DNA of 64,000 bases, taken from assembly GCF_030653815.1 (NCBI RefSeq), contig NZ_JAURYQ010000042.1, positions 81,386 through 145,385 on the forward strand, read 5' to 3'. Positions 1 to 7,636 of this stretch are shown one piece after another; within the stretch, counting starts at the first letter, position 1, and each line of letters opens with the position of its first letter. The position numbers and the translations under genes are program-made. Source of the DNA: Rhodoferax sp. (GTDB taxonomy: Bacteria > Pseudomonadota > Gammaproteobacteria > Burkholderiales > Burkholderiaceae_C). Below the pieces are notes generated by a model. The model was not told where the DNA came from. It searched no databases and worked only from the letters and a program-made list of their open reading frames with translations.

Positions 1-2
1 TG

Positions 3-119
3 CGCCCGATCTATCAAAAGACCGCCGCTTATGGCCACTTTGGTCGTGAAGAGCCCGAGTTCACCTGGGAGCGCACGGACAAGGCGCAGGCATTGCGGAT
101 TGCTGCAGGGCTGAAGTAA
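3..119 (+). CDS. metK: S-adenosylmethionine synthase, C-terminal end (partial)
   Basis: The first 38 codons are the C-terminus of MetK, which makes S-adenosylmethionine from ATP and methionine in the cytoplasm. The tail reads [14 protein letters not shown], then REEPEFTWE, and ends in AAGLK before TAA at 117-119. The YGHFGR stretch followed by a W-E-(K/R)-T-D pattern is typical of the MetK C-terminus. The 5' part lies outside the window. It is the conserved backbone gene at the left edge of the polysaccharide locus and converges with it. Confidence 0.9.
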   Translation, partial: RPIYQKTAAYGHFGREEPEFTWERTDKAQALRIAAGLK

Positions 120-154
120 GTACGTTTCAAGCGTCCGTTAACTTGGTGGCTTGA

Positions 155-280
155 TCAGTACGACACCCCATAGCGTCGCAGCACCTTGACAAAGGTGAGC
201 TACAGGATGCGAATGTCAAACCATATGGACTGGCGCTGCACGTATTCCACATCCACCTTGACCTTGTTCGGAACAGGCCG
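155..280 (-). pseudogene. Remnant of a second initiating sugar transferase (C-terminal 40 residues)
   Basis: Read on the minus strand this gives VPNKVKVDVEYVQRQS, then IWFDIRIL, an in-frame stop, LTFVKVLRRYGVSY and TGA. It aligns with the end of the intact phosphoglycosyltransferase at 2532-3092 (PQKVDLDAEYLVRQNFWFDIKIL...KVVQRDGVSH), with one Trp position turned into a stop. Everything upstream of the C-terminus is gone and IS-like sequence begins at about 281. It is a scar of an earlier polysaccharide gene set. Confidence 0.8.
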
Positions 281-382
281 GCAGCAGATGTGCTGCAGCG
301 TTATAAAAGTCTGGCTGATATTGAGGTTGGCCTTCGGGTGCTAAAGTCCGATCTCGAAATTGGCTCGCTGCACCACTCCTGA
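281..382 (+). pseudogene. IS1634-family transposase fragment
   Basis: This open stretch reads LQRYKSLADIEVGLRVLKSD and continues LEIGSLHHS to a TGA. The pattern RYK-LADIE-(G)FRVLKSEIEIGP is characteristic of the C-terminal half of IS1634-group DDE transposases. Only about 33 residues survive, directly abutting the sugar transferase scar on its left and followed by the rmlC terminus on its right. An old insertion here probably helped remove the left end of the locus. Confidence 0.65.
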
Positions 383-408
383 GAACTACCAGTATTTTTA
401 CGAAAAAT

Positions 409-951
409 TTAGTAACATTCAGCTTCCGACAGCAATTTACCTACTGCATCCTTAGACGAAACTAAAGGTTCATTCTGCAATGGCCATTTAATACCAATCG
501 TCGGGTCATTCCAATAAATGCAACGCTCATGCTCGGGCGAATAGTAATCAGTAGTTTTATATAAAAAATCTGCTGATGCACTCATCACTAAAAATCCGTG
601 AGCAAAACCTGGAGGAATCCATAGTTGACGACGATTTTCTGACGATAACTCGACACCAAACCATTTGCCGAAATTCGGTGAAGATGGACGAATATCAACA
701 GTCACATCAAATACAGCACCATCGATGACTTGGACCAGTTTACCTTGAGCATTTTGAATTTGATAATGTAGTCCACGCAAAACGCCTTGAACCGATCTAC
801 TGTGATTATCTTGAACGAATCGAAAATCTGAATTAGTTATTTTCTGAAATTCCGATAAATTGAAACTTAATCCTACTTCATCTTGCGCTAGTTCAGGAGG
901 TTCAAGAATGAGCACCTCGGGAAATGAAGTTTGTATAACTTTATATTTCAT
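409..951 (-). CDS. rmlC: dTDP-4-dehydrorhamnose 3,5-epimerase family protein
   Basis: This 180-residue protein has the normal RmlC length. The cupin core is complete: RGLHYQ (catalytic His62), K71 in QGKLVQ, VTVDIR, and PPGFAHGF (His118). The family epimerises C3 and/or C5 of dTDP-4-keto-6-deoxyhexoses in the cytoplasm. It overlaps the preceding glycosyltransferase by ATGA. Intact rmlA, rmlB and rmlD are absent here, and only scars of rmlB and rmlA remain at 1652-1941, so the substrate must come from genes elsewhere. It could serve L-rhamnose, or act as the 5-epimerase for the C-methyl-dideoxy sugar encoded at 23-29 kb. The sequence alone does not decide this. Confidence 0.9.
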   Translation of the reverse strand: MKYKVIQTSFPEVLILEPPELAQDEVGLSFNLSEFQKITNSDFRFVQDNHSRSVQGVLRGLHYQIQNAQGKLVQVIDGAVFDVTVDIRPSSPNFGKWFGVELSSENRRQLWIPPGFAHGFLVMSASADFLYKTTDYYSPEHERCIYWNDPTIGIKWPLQNEPLVSSKDAVGKLLSEAECY

Positions 952-1625
952 GCAACCCTCTGCTTCTTGATCGCATCATGATAACCAATTAAATTGGACT
1001 GATGCTGTCTGTAATTAACCAAACTCTTAGATATTTCATAACGGCGCCACCCGCGTTCTGCATGTTCACAGATAAATTCATCATGTGCATCAACAAAAAA
1101 TCCTTGTTGCATAGTTATTTTTTTTAAGTTTGTAAAAAATCTTTTTGTGATAGAAATTGCAAAGCCAGGATAGAATTTTTCTCGTAATATTTCTGAACCA
1201 AAAATATTATCTTTTACGATATCATGATATCGTGAGCCGGTAAAATTCAAGGTCTCGTTAACTACTTCTGCCGAATGCACAACAAAATCAGCTTTGTGCA
1301 CCATTATGGCTTCAACAACTCGCACTAGCTTATCTGGCGACCATTCATCATCTTGATCGCAAAATGCAATAGCATCCCCACTACAAAAACCAGCAGCCTT
1401 TAGAAAATTCAATCCATAGCCTAGTTTGGTTTCATTTTTATAAATACGCACTGGAAATGAAACGTTAGAAGCAAAGTTCTTGACAATTTCCAAAGTTTCA
1501 TCAGTAGAACCATCATCTACAACAATGACCTCATAAGGAAGCAATTTTTGACAGGCTAGACTTATTAATTGATCATTTAGATATTTCGAACCGTTAAATG
1601 TAGCAAGAGCAATTGAGATTTGCAT
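948..1625 (-). CDS. Glycosyltransferase family 2 (possible deoxyhexose transferase)
   Basis: The protein is 225 residues and starts ISIALATFNGSKYLNDQL, the usual GT-A opening. It has VIVVDDGSTDET (nucleotide binding) and AFCDQDDEW, which supplies the DxD-type metal motif. The FCDQDDEW signature is common in rhamnosyltransferase-like GT2 proteins. It probably adds one sugar to the lipid-linked repeat unit at the inner membrane. At 225 residues it is short, covering little beyond the catalytic domain. It is coupled to rmlC by a 4-base overlap. Acceptor and donor cannot be read from the sequence. Confidence 0.85.
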   Translation of the reverse strand: MQISIALATFNGSKYLNDQLISLACQKLLPYEVIVVDDGSTDETLEIVKNFASNVSFPVRIYKNETKLGYGLNFLKAAGFCSGDAIAFCDQDDEWSPDKLVRVVEAIMVHKADFVVHSAEVVNETLNFTGSRYHDIVKDNIFGSEILREKFYPGFAISITKRFFTNLKKITMQQGFFVDAHDEFICEHAERGWRRYEISKSLVNYRQHQSNLIGYHDAIKKQRVA

Positions 1626-1651
1626 AAATTCTATTAAATATCAGCCATTAA

Positions 1652-1759
1652 TCAAATTGAGTAAATATTGACCATCCACTGTTTTGCACAGGGATTCGCC
1701 AACTTATGACACTGCTCAGTATCAATCCAACCTTGCCTGAAGACAATCTCTTCGGGGCA
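1652..1759 (-). pseudogene. rmlA: rmlA remnant (C-terminal 35 residues)
   Basis: Minus-strand translation gives CPEEIVFRQGWIDTEQ, then CHKLANPCAKQWMVNI and a TGA. This matches the end of glucose-1-phosphate thymidylyltransferase (CPEEIA-RQGWID---L--LA-PM-K--YG-YL). The catalytic N-terminal domain is absent. It lies 7 bases downstream of the rmlB scar, in the usual rmlB-then-rmlA order, so a former rhamnose operon has collapsed here. Confidence 0.75.
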
Positions 1760-1766
1760 GGCACCA

Positions 1767-1941
1767 TTAGCTCGCTCTCCGCACGTTCTTCACCCACTCC
1801 TGGGTGTTTAGATACCACTGCAGCGACTTGCAGATGTCAAGATTGATCGCCGGTTTACCGGAACCAGCGATCCAGTCGAACACGACATTTGCGTCAATGA
1901 AGCCGTTACCGTCTGTGACGAGAATTGGATTCAAAACCACC
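1767..1941 (-). pseudogene. rmlB: rmlB remnant with large in-frame internal deletion
   Basis: One open frame joins an N-terminal piece, NPILVTDGNGFIDANVVFDW then IAGSGKPAINLD, directly to a C-terminal piece, SLQWYLNTQEWVKNVRRAS, followed by TAA. Intact dTDP-glucose 4,6-dehydratase begins MILVTGGAGFIGANFVLDW...VVNLD and ends WYLN--EWV--V-SG. About 280 central residues are missing. The GxxGxxG motif has decayed (G to D twice). The junction falls near the NLD motif. It cannot encode a working enzyme. Confidence 0.8.
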
Positions 1942-1950
1942 TTGATTTCT

Positions 1951-2532
1951 TTAACAATTTTTCAATGCAACCCCTGGCTGCAAAATGGATCCCGCAGTCA
2001 CGGAAACACCATAACCTAGAGAAGAGCCCGCTTGCATCCATGCGCCCCGACCCAGCACTGAGCCGCCAGCCATGCAAGCGTTCACCCCCAGATGCCCAAA
2101 ATCCTCAACTTGCGCATGGTGATCTACCACTGCACCACAGTTCACAATAGCCCCCACACCCAACTGGGCTTCGGTACCCACAATCGCTCCTGCCATCACA
2201 GCAGTCCCATGCCCGACTAATGCACGAGGCGACAGAAAGGCCCTAGGGTGAATGACCGTAGCCAATTCGATGCCAACATTAACCATCTGCTTCATCAAAG
2301 CTTCACGCACAAAGTTATTGCCGATAGCCACGATGCCTTGATCGCAAACCTCTCGGTGCAATGGCATACTTTCAACAGCCCCAAGCAATGGATAACCCAA
2401 TACGCGCTCACCAGCAGGCAGTGAGTCATCCAGAAAACCAATAACTTGAAATACTCCAGTCAATTCTGCAGCCTCAGCAACCGACCTGCCGTGGCCACCG
2501 GCCCCCAAGATCATTAGCCTGGTCTTGCCCAT
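1951..2532 (-). CDS. PglD/NeuD-type sugar O/N-acyltransferase
   Basis: The 193-residue protein has an N-terminal Rossmann-like segment (RLMILGAGGHGRSVAEAA; GFLDDS at about 33-38) followed by left-handed beta-helix hexapeptides (VGHGTAVMAGAIVG, GVGAIVNCGAVVDHHAQV). This is the PglD/NeuD architecture. The H-x-A/H pair in VVDHHAQV marks the acyl-CoA active site. Such enzymes acetylate a UDP-4-amino-sugar or a nonulosonic acid. Its start overlaps the stop of the phosphoglycosyltransferase (TGATG), recalling the pglC-pglD pairing. No dedicated 4-aminotransferase is adjacent, so the substrate is open. PseC at 17 kb is the only aminotransferase of this type in the window. Confidence 0.8.
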   Translation of the reverse strand: MGKTRLMILGAGGHGRSVAEAAELTGVFQVIGFLDDSLPAGERVLGYPLLGAVESMPLHREVCDQGIVAIGNNFVREALMKQMVNVGIELATVIHPRAFLSPRALVGHGTAVMAGAIVGTEAQLGVGAIVNCGAVVDHHAQVEDFGHLGVNACMAGGSVLGRGAWMQAGSSLGYGVSVTAGSILQPGVALKNC

Positions 2533-3092
2533 CAGTGCGACACCCCGTCACGTTGAACCACCTTCAAGAGGGTCATCCACAAAATCTTGATATCAAACCA
2601 GAAGTTTTGGCGTACTAAGTACTCCGCGTCCAGGTCCACCTTTTGGGGAATCGGCAGGTCATCCCGACCATTCACTTGTGCCCACCCGGTTAACCCTGGA
2701 ACTAAGGCATGAACGCCTCTTTTCGTACGCAACTCAATCAAATCGTGTTGGTTAAACAGGGCAGGACGCGGCCCCACAAAACTCATGTCGCCCATCAAGA
2801 TGCTCCATAACTGTGGCAGCTCGTCCAGGCTGCTCTTGCGCAAAAAGGAACCAATCGGTGTCAGGTGCGCCTTGGGGTCTGCCAGCAAGTGGGTAGCCAC
2901 CGCAGGTGTGCCCACCCGCATGCTGCGGAACTTGGGCATTTTGAAAATGGTGTTGTTGCGCCCCACCCGGTCAGACCAGTACAAGGCTGGACCTTTGGAC
3001 GTCAAGCGCACCAACGCCGCAACCGCCAGCACAGGCATCAGCAAGAAGCACCCAGCCAAAGCCGCCAGCATCAAATCAAATAGTCTTTTCAT
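2532..3092 (-). CDS. Initiating phosphoglycosyltransferase (PglC/WcaJ C-terminal type)
   Basis: The protein is 186 residues, the short monotopic form. It has an N-terminal hydrophobic re-entrant helix (LFDLMLAALAGCFLLMPVLA) and then KFRSMRV, SSLDELPQLW (catalytic Asp-Glu dyad), MSFVGPRP and a PGLTGWAQVNGR block. The family transfers a sugar-1-phosphate from a UDP-sugar to undecaprenyl phosphate and so starts the repeat unit at the inner membrane. With the reductase-like gene upstream the first sugar could be a UDP-2-acetamido-2,6-dideoxyhexose such as QuiNAc. That is inference from context. Confidence 0.92.
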   Translation of the reverse strand: MKRLFDLMLAALAGCFLLMPVLAVAALVRLTSKGPALYWSDRVGRNNTIFKMPKFRSMRVGTPAVATHLLADPKAHLTPIGSFLRKSSLDELPQLWSILMGDMSFVGPRPALFNQHDLIELRTKRGVHALVPGLTGWAQVNGRDDLPIPQKVDLDAEYLVRQNFWFDIKILWMTLLKVVQRDGVSH

Positions 3093-3107
3093 TTCTGTCT
3101 GATATCG

Positions 3108-4094
3108 TCATCGCGCATTTCTGCCGTCATTGCGAGCGAAGCGCGGCAATCCATGACCCCCCATAGCCCGTATCAACCCCTCTTCAACCGAAACCGGCGG
3201 CACCCATCCCAAAAGCTTACGCGCCTTATAAATATCAACCTGCAAATTCCCACAAAGCCTTTGCACTGCATCGCCCTTGCCCAGCAGCGTTGCCCCCGCT
3301 TGCATCGCCCACACCGGCACTGGCAGAAAACGTGCGGGCACCCCGGCTGCGTGCGCCATGCCACGCACCAGCTCGGTGGTGGACAGGTCTTGCCCATCAC
3401 TCACTAAAAAAGTCTGGTTGGCCGCTTGGGGGTGGGTGATGCAGGTGATGATGAAATCCACCAAATTGCTAAGGGCCACCAAGCTGCGCTGGTTGTGCAC
3501 CGCACCCAGCGGCAAGGGCCAGCCGCGCTGCACGGCGCGCATGAGGGCGGCAAAGTTGGCCTTCACACCGGGACCATACACCAGCGGCGGGCGGATTACG
3601 ACCACCTCCATGCCGGTGTCCACAGCCAGCTGGCGTAGCCCCTGTTCGGCCTCATGCTTACTCTGTCCGTAGGCATCTTGCGGGTTGGGTGCATTGGATT
3701 CATTGAACGCTTGCCCGGGATGTGTGGACTCGCCATTCACCTTGACCGAGCTAATGAATACAAAGCGCTTTACCCCTGTGGCTGCAGCTTGGCGGGCAAG
3801 ATTCAAGGTGCCTTCAACGTTGACGACACGAAACGCAGTCAGCGGATCGGCCTCGGTGTCGTGCATGACGTGGACCCGTGCGGCGCAATGCACCACAGCG
3901 GACACGCCCTCAAGCGCAATCGACCAGCCGGTAGAGGGTTCCAAGTCACCTGTCACGCGGGGTAGCACCTGCCCTGGCCACGGCTGCCCACCTTTACGCA
4001 CAGCCACCGCCACCCGCTGCAACTCGTCGTCAGCCAGCAAGCGCTGGACGACTTCTTTACCAACAAAGCCTGTTCCACCGGTAACCAAAATCAC
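3108..4094 (-). CDS. NAD-dependent epimerase/dehydratase (WbpV/WreQ-like sugar reductase or epimerase)
   Basis: This 328-residue extended SDR has TGGTGFVGKE near the start, FISSVKVNGE and the catalytic YGQSK. It resembles the group that reduces UDP-4-keto-6-deoxy-GlcNAc to QuiNAc (WbpV/WreQ) or epimerises UDP-GlcNAc. Position between wbuB and the initiating transferase favours making the first sugar. The start overlaps the wbuB stop (ATGA). Its last residues, HGLPRFARND and following, are encoded by a dispersed 32-bp repeat (3126-3157), so the native C-terminus has probably been replaced or extended. The exact reaction is uncertain. Confidence 0.8.
   Translation of the reverse strand: MILVTGGTGFVGKEVVQRLLADDELQRVAVAVRKGGQPWPGQVLPRVTGDLEPSTGWSIALEGVSAVVHCAARVHVMHDTEADPLTAFRVVNVEGTLNLARQAAATGVKRFVFISSVKVNGESTHPGQAFNESNAPNPQDAYGQSKHEAEQGLRQLAVDTGMEVVVIRPPLVYGPGVKANFAALMRAVQRGWPLPLGAVHNQRSLVALSNLVDFIITCITHPQAANQTFLVSDGQDLSTTELVRGMAHAAGVPARFLPVPVWAMQAGATLLGKGDAVQRLCGNLQVDIYKARKLLGWVPPVSVEEGLIRAMGGHGLPRFARNDGRNAR
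3126..3157 (+). repeat. Dispersed 32-bp repeat, copy 1
   Basis: The sequence begins GTCATTGCGAGCGAAGCG and ends CAATCCATGAC. The reverse complement, with one mismatch, lies at 29004-29035. This copy falls in the 3' end of the epimerase gene and encodes the residues LPRFARND. The two inverted copies enclose nearly the whole polysaccharide cluster. Confidence 0.85.
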
Positions 4095-5335
4095 GCCGTC
4101 TCCTTTGTTTTCTTATAGATGTCTGCTGCTTCATGCAGCAGCTCTTCCAATCGGTCCATCAGCAGCCCGCGACCGAACTCTTTCTGTGCAAAAGCATGGC
4201 CATTCGCACCAAGCTGAAGCCGTCGATCAGCAGGCATGGCCGCCATCTGAAGTACCGCTGCGGCAAGCCCGCCCGAATCACCCGCTGCGCAAACCAGGCC
4301 AGCATTCGCCTCTGTGATGACCTTTGCACCCTCACCATCGAGCATTCCCAAAAGTGGGACACCCGCCATCAGGTAAGACTGCACCTTGCCTGGAATGGTC
4401 ATGCTGAACACCGGGTCTTTTTTCAACGACACCAGCAGCGCATCCGCATGCGCATAAAAAGACGGCATGCGCTCCACGGGAAAACGACCCAATAACAGCA
4501 CGTTACCCTGCAATCCACGGCGCGCCACCTCTTCTAGAAGCCAGCCAGACTTTCGCCCATCGCCCACAATCAGCCAACGGATGGCGGCGTTGTGCTTCAA
4601 CGACTCGGCAGCGTCCAGAACAGCAGGTAAGTCCTGCGCCTCACCAATATTGCCAGCGAAAAGCACATTGAACACGCCATCCAGCACGGGTACCTCAGGC
4701 GCTGGCACCAAATCAGGCTGATTAAAAATCTCTTCCGCCCAGCTTGGGAAATAGCGAATCTTCTGGGCGTCTGAACAATACTTGGCAATGCTCGCCAGAA
4801 AGGCGTGCGATTGACCCAGCACCAAGGTGCAGCGCTCATAAATGAACTTCACCAAATGCCCGATCCAGCCCAATACCCTTGGAGAGCGCACAACCCCAAT
4901 TGCAGCCAACGTTTCCGGCCACAAGTCCAACGCCCAGAATACAACTGGCGTACCCTTGATCCGGCCAAGCAAGATAGCTGGCAGGCCCACCGTCACAGGT
5001 GATGGCTCAAAAACAAAGATGACATCCGCTTGTTGGCCCCGCAACCACCATGGCCCATGTAGGCAGGCCCCAAGAACAAAGCTCAGGTAATTCAAAAACA
5101 AGCGCACTGCACCTTGGCCCCGCGCCAACATGGGAACCCGCCACACCCGGGCTCCGCTGTATTGTTCAAATGCCTTGGGGTCCTGTCGGTACGCGTCAAA
5201 CACACGCCCGGCCGGGTAATTGGGAATGCCCGTCAACACCGTCACACTGTGCCCACGCTGCATGAGCTCTTGCGTAAGATCATTGATTCGGAAGTTTTCG
5301 GGCCAGAAGTATTGACTGACGATCAGAATTTTCAC
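4091..5335 (-). CDS. wbuB: WbuB-type glycosyltransferase family 4 (probable L-FucNAc/FucNAm transferase)
   Basis: The 414-residue protein opens ILIVSQYFWPENFRINDL, with GHSVTVLTGIPNYP, WALDLWPE, and a C-terminal GT-B donor domain (FNVLFAGNIGEAQ, PGKVQSYLMAGVPLLG). These are hallmarks of the WbuB/WbpH-like GT4 group. It follows fnlA-fnlB-fnlC immediately, the same order as in enterobacterial loci where WbuB is assigned to UDP-L-FucNAc transfer. It acts on the cytoplasmic face of the inner membrane on the lipid-linked unit. With wbuXYZ present the actual donor may be UDP-L-FucNAm. Confidence 0.85.
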   Translation of the reverse strand: MKILIVSQYFWPENFRINDLTQELMQRGHSVTVLTGIPNYPAGRVFDAYRQDPKAFEQYSGARVWRVPMLARGQGAVRLFLNYLSFVLGACLHGPWWLRGQQADVIFVFEPSPVTVGLPAILLGRIKGTPVVFWALDLWPETLAAIGVVRSPRVLGWIGHLVKFIYERCTLVLGQSHAFLASIAKYCSDAQKIRYFPSWAEEIFNQPDLVPAPEVPVLDGVFNVLFAGNIGEAQDLPAVLDAAESLKHNAAIRWLIVGDGRKSGWLLEEVARRGLQGNVLLLGRFPVERMPSFYAHADALLVSLKKDPVFSMTIPGKVQSYLMAGVPLLGMLDGEGAKVITEANAGLVCAAGDSGGLAAAVLQMAAMPADRRLQLGANGHAFAQKEFGRGLLMDRLEELLHEAADIYKKTKETA

Positions 5336-5347
5336 GCGTCTGTCGTC

Positions 5348-6496
5348 TCAGTATTGCTTCCACACCACACGGTTCACATAGTCCGTGTAGCTGTGGATGA
5401 TGCGCAGCACCTTGTCAGAGACATTGGGCATGCTGTAGTCAGCCACTTGGCGGATGCCATGCGGTTCGGTGCGGTCGGCTCCGCGCGGCTGCGTGGCCAA
5501 AATCGCCAACCCCTGACGCACACGCTCCACCTCCAGCCCCACCATCATCACGGCGGCTTCTTCCATGCCCTCGGGCCGCTCGTGCGCCTCGCGCAGGTTC
5601 AGCGCCGGAAAGTTCATGATGGACGACTCTTCGTTGATGGTTCCACTATCTGACAACACCGCACGCGCCGAGAGTTGCAGCTTGTTGTAGTCATGAAAGC
5701 CCAGCGGTTTAAGCAGTCGCACCTGCGGGTGAAAGATGGCGCCGGTTGCGTCAATGCGCTTTTGCGTGCGCGGGTGCGTGGACACAATCACTGGCAGGCC
5801 ATAGTCTTCAGCCACTGCGTTCAACACCGCCACAAGCTTGGTGAATGATTGGGCCGATTCAATGTTCTCTTCACGGTGCGCACTCACCACAAAGTAGCCC
5901 TCGACCGTCAACCCCTGGCGCTCCAGAACGTCAGACGCTTCGATGCGCGGCCGATAGTGCGTCAGCACCTCAAACATCGGGCTGCCGGTCTTGATGACCA
6001 GATCCGGTGGCAAGCCCTCGCGCAGCAGGTAGTCGCGCGCAATGGTGCTGTAGGTCAGGTTCACATCAGCCGTATGGTCGACGATGCGGCGGTTGGTTTC
6101 CTCAGGCACGCGCTGGTCAAAGCAGCGATTGCCTGCTTCCATGTGAAAGATCGGAATCTTGCGGCGCTTGGCCGGAATGACCGACAGGCAGCTGTTGGTA
6201 TCACCTAGCACCAACATGGCCTCAGGCTGCACTTCAGCGAGCACCTTGTCCACTGCAATGATCAGGTTGCCAATGGTGTGAGCCGCACCACTGCTGCATT
6301 CAGCGCTATTCAAAAAGTAGTCTGGTTTGCGCACGCCCAGGTCGTTAAAGAAAACTTGGTTGAGTTCGTAGTCGTAGTTTTGCCCGGTATGCACCAAGGT
6401 GTGTTCGCAATGCTCGTCCAGTCGCGCCAGCACGCGCGACAGGCGAATGATTTCCGGACGGGTGCCTACCGCTGTCAAGACTTTAAGTTTTTTCAT
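5348..6496 (-). CDS. fnlC: UDP-N-acetylglucosamine 2-epimerase-type enzyme (UDP-L-FucNAc synthesis)
   Basis: The WecB-family protein is 382 residues from ATG 6496. A TTG 21 bases upstream is possible, but MKKLKVLTAVGTRPEI is the normal N-terminus. Motifs include GTRPEIIRLS, HTGQNYDYELN, LGDTNS, HMEAGNRCFDQRVPEE and SDSGTINEESS. In the Fnl/CapG pathway this enzyme epimerises C2 of UDP-L-PneNAc to UDP-L-FucNAc. It sits 13 bases upstream of wbuB and 8 bases after fnlB. A housekeeping ManNAc role is less likely given the fnlA-fnlB partners. Confidence 0.9.
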   Translation of the reverse strand: MKKLKVLTAVGTRPEIIRLSRVLARLDEHCEHTLVHTGQNYDYELNQVFFNDLGVRKPDYFLNSAECSSGAAHTIGNLIIAVDKVLAEVQPEAMLVLGDTNSCLSVIPAKRRKIPIFHMEAGNRCFDQRVPEETNRRIVDHTADVNLTYSTIARDYLLREGLPPDLVIKTGSPMFEVLTHYRPRIEASDVLERQGLTVEGYFVVSAHREENIESAQSFTKLVAVLNAVAEDYGLPVIVSTHPRTQKRIDATGAIFHPQVRLLKPLGFHDYNKLQLSARAVLSDSGTINEESSIMNFPALNLREAHERPEGMEEAAVMMVGLEVERVRQGLAILATQPRGADRTEPHGIRQVADYSMPNVSDKVLRIIHSYTDYVNRVVWKQY

Positions 6497-6504
6497 GTTT
6501 TTTC

Positions 6505-7632
6505 TTACACTGGGCAAGCAAACGTATCGGGTCGCGCGCGGTCAAACACCTCGTTGGCCCAGAGCATCACAATCATCTCATCCGTGCCAATATTCGTAAT
6601 GTCATGTGTCCAGCCCGGCACGGTTTCAACCACCTCTGGCTTGTCACCGCTAGTCACCAGATCATGCGTCTGGCCGGTTTGCATGTGTCGAAACTTAAAT
6701 CGTGCTTGGCCTTTGATCACCAAAAACTTCTCGGTCTTGCTATGGTGATAATGGCCGCCACGAGTAATGCCGGGCACGGCGGTAAAGTAAGAGAACTGTC
6801 CGCAATCCGATGTTTTCAACATCTCGACAAACACACCACGCGCGTCTGCATGTTGAGCTAGGGTGTAGGCAAACAGCTCCGACGGCAGATAGCTCAGATA
6901 GGTGGCATACAGCGCCCGAACCAGCCCGGTGCCGACGCGCTCGGTCATAAGCGTGTCGCGGCTGTCTTTAAAAGCCTGAATCTGGCGGGCCAGCTCACCC
7001 ACTGTCGTGGTGTATTGCGGCGCGACAGTAGCAAAGCCCGCGGCATCTGCGGTTGCATCGATGCCGTCCATCAATTGCAGAAAGCGTTCGATCACATCAT
7101 CCACATACACCAGCGTGACCGGTGCGGTCGGGTCGTTGATCTGTATAGGCAAGCGGCGCGCAATGTTGTGGCAAAACGTCGCCACGGCCGAGTTGTAGTT
7201 GGGCTTGCACCATTTGCCAAACACGTTGGGCAGCCGGAAAATATGCGCCGGCACGTGGTACTCACGCTGCATTGCAAATAAAGCATTTTCAGCACCTAGT
7301 TTGCTAGCGCCATAGGCGTTGTCGCGGTCAGCCTGAGTGGATGAGGTGTAAACAACGGGCACCTTTCTACCTGTGGCTGCTACTACTGCGCGCACGGCCT
7401 GACACAGTGCCTGCGTCAATCCTAAATTCCCCGACACAAATTCAGTCGGGTCTTGTGGCCGGTTGACGCCAGCCAGATGAAACACGAAGTCCACCCCCTG
7501 TAGCAGCACGGGCAGTTGGGCCAACTCATCGCCACGCGTGAAGCACACTACTTGCACGTTTTTGCGCTCAGACAAATGCAACTGCAGATTTTTGCCGACG
7601 AAGCCATTGGCCCCGGTAATCAGTACCTTCAT
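6505..7632 (-). CDS. fnlB: Bifunctional UDP-sugar reductase/epimerase with C-terminal cupin
   Basis: The 375-residue protein has the two-part CapF/FnlB/WbjC design. An N-terminal SDR (ITGANGFVGKNL; YTSSTQADRDNAYGASK) is joined to a C-terminal cupin from about residue 255 (TRGGHYHHSKTEKFLV with metal-binding His residues). The cupin half epimerises C3 of the 4-keto intermediate, and the SDR half reduces C4 with NADPH. It lies between fnlA and fnlC with gaps of 4 and 8 bases, so the three are clearly co-transcribed. Confidence 0.93.
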   Translation of the reverse strand: MKVLITGANGFVGKNLQLHLSERKNVQVVCFTRGDELAQLPVLLQGVDFVFHLAGVNRPQDPTEFVSGNLGLTQALCQAVRAVVAATGRKVPVVYTSSTQADRDNAYGASKLGAENALFAMQREYHVPAHIFRLPNVFGKWCKPNYNSAVATFCHNIARRLPIQINDPTAPVTLVYVDDVIERFLQLMDGIDATADAAGFATVAPQYTTTVGELARQIQAFKDSRDTLMTERVGTGLVRALYATYLSYLPSELFAYTLAQHADARGVFVEMLKTSDCGQFSYFTAVPGITRGGHYHHSKTEKFLVIKGQARFKFRHMQTGQTHDLVTSGDKPEVVETVPGWTHDITNIGTDEMIVMLWANEVFDRARPDTFACPV

Positions 7633-7636
7633 GATG

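Noticed and set aside
409..2000. A working dTDP-L-rhamnose operon at the left end
   Set aside because: Only rmlC is intact. rmlB and rmlA are reduced to short ends and rmlD is absent.
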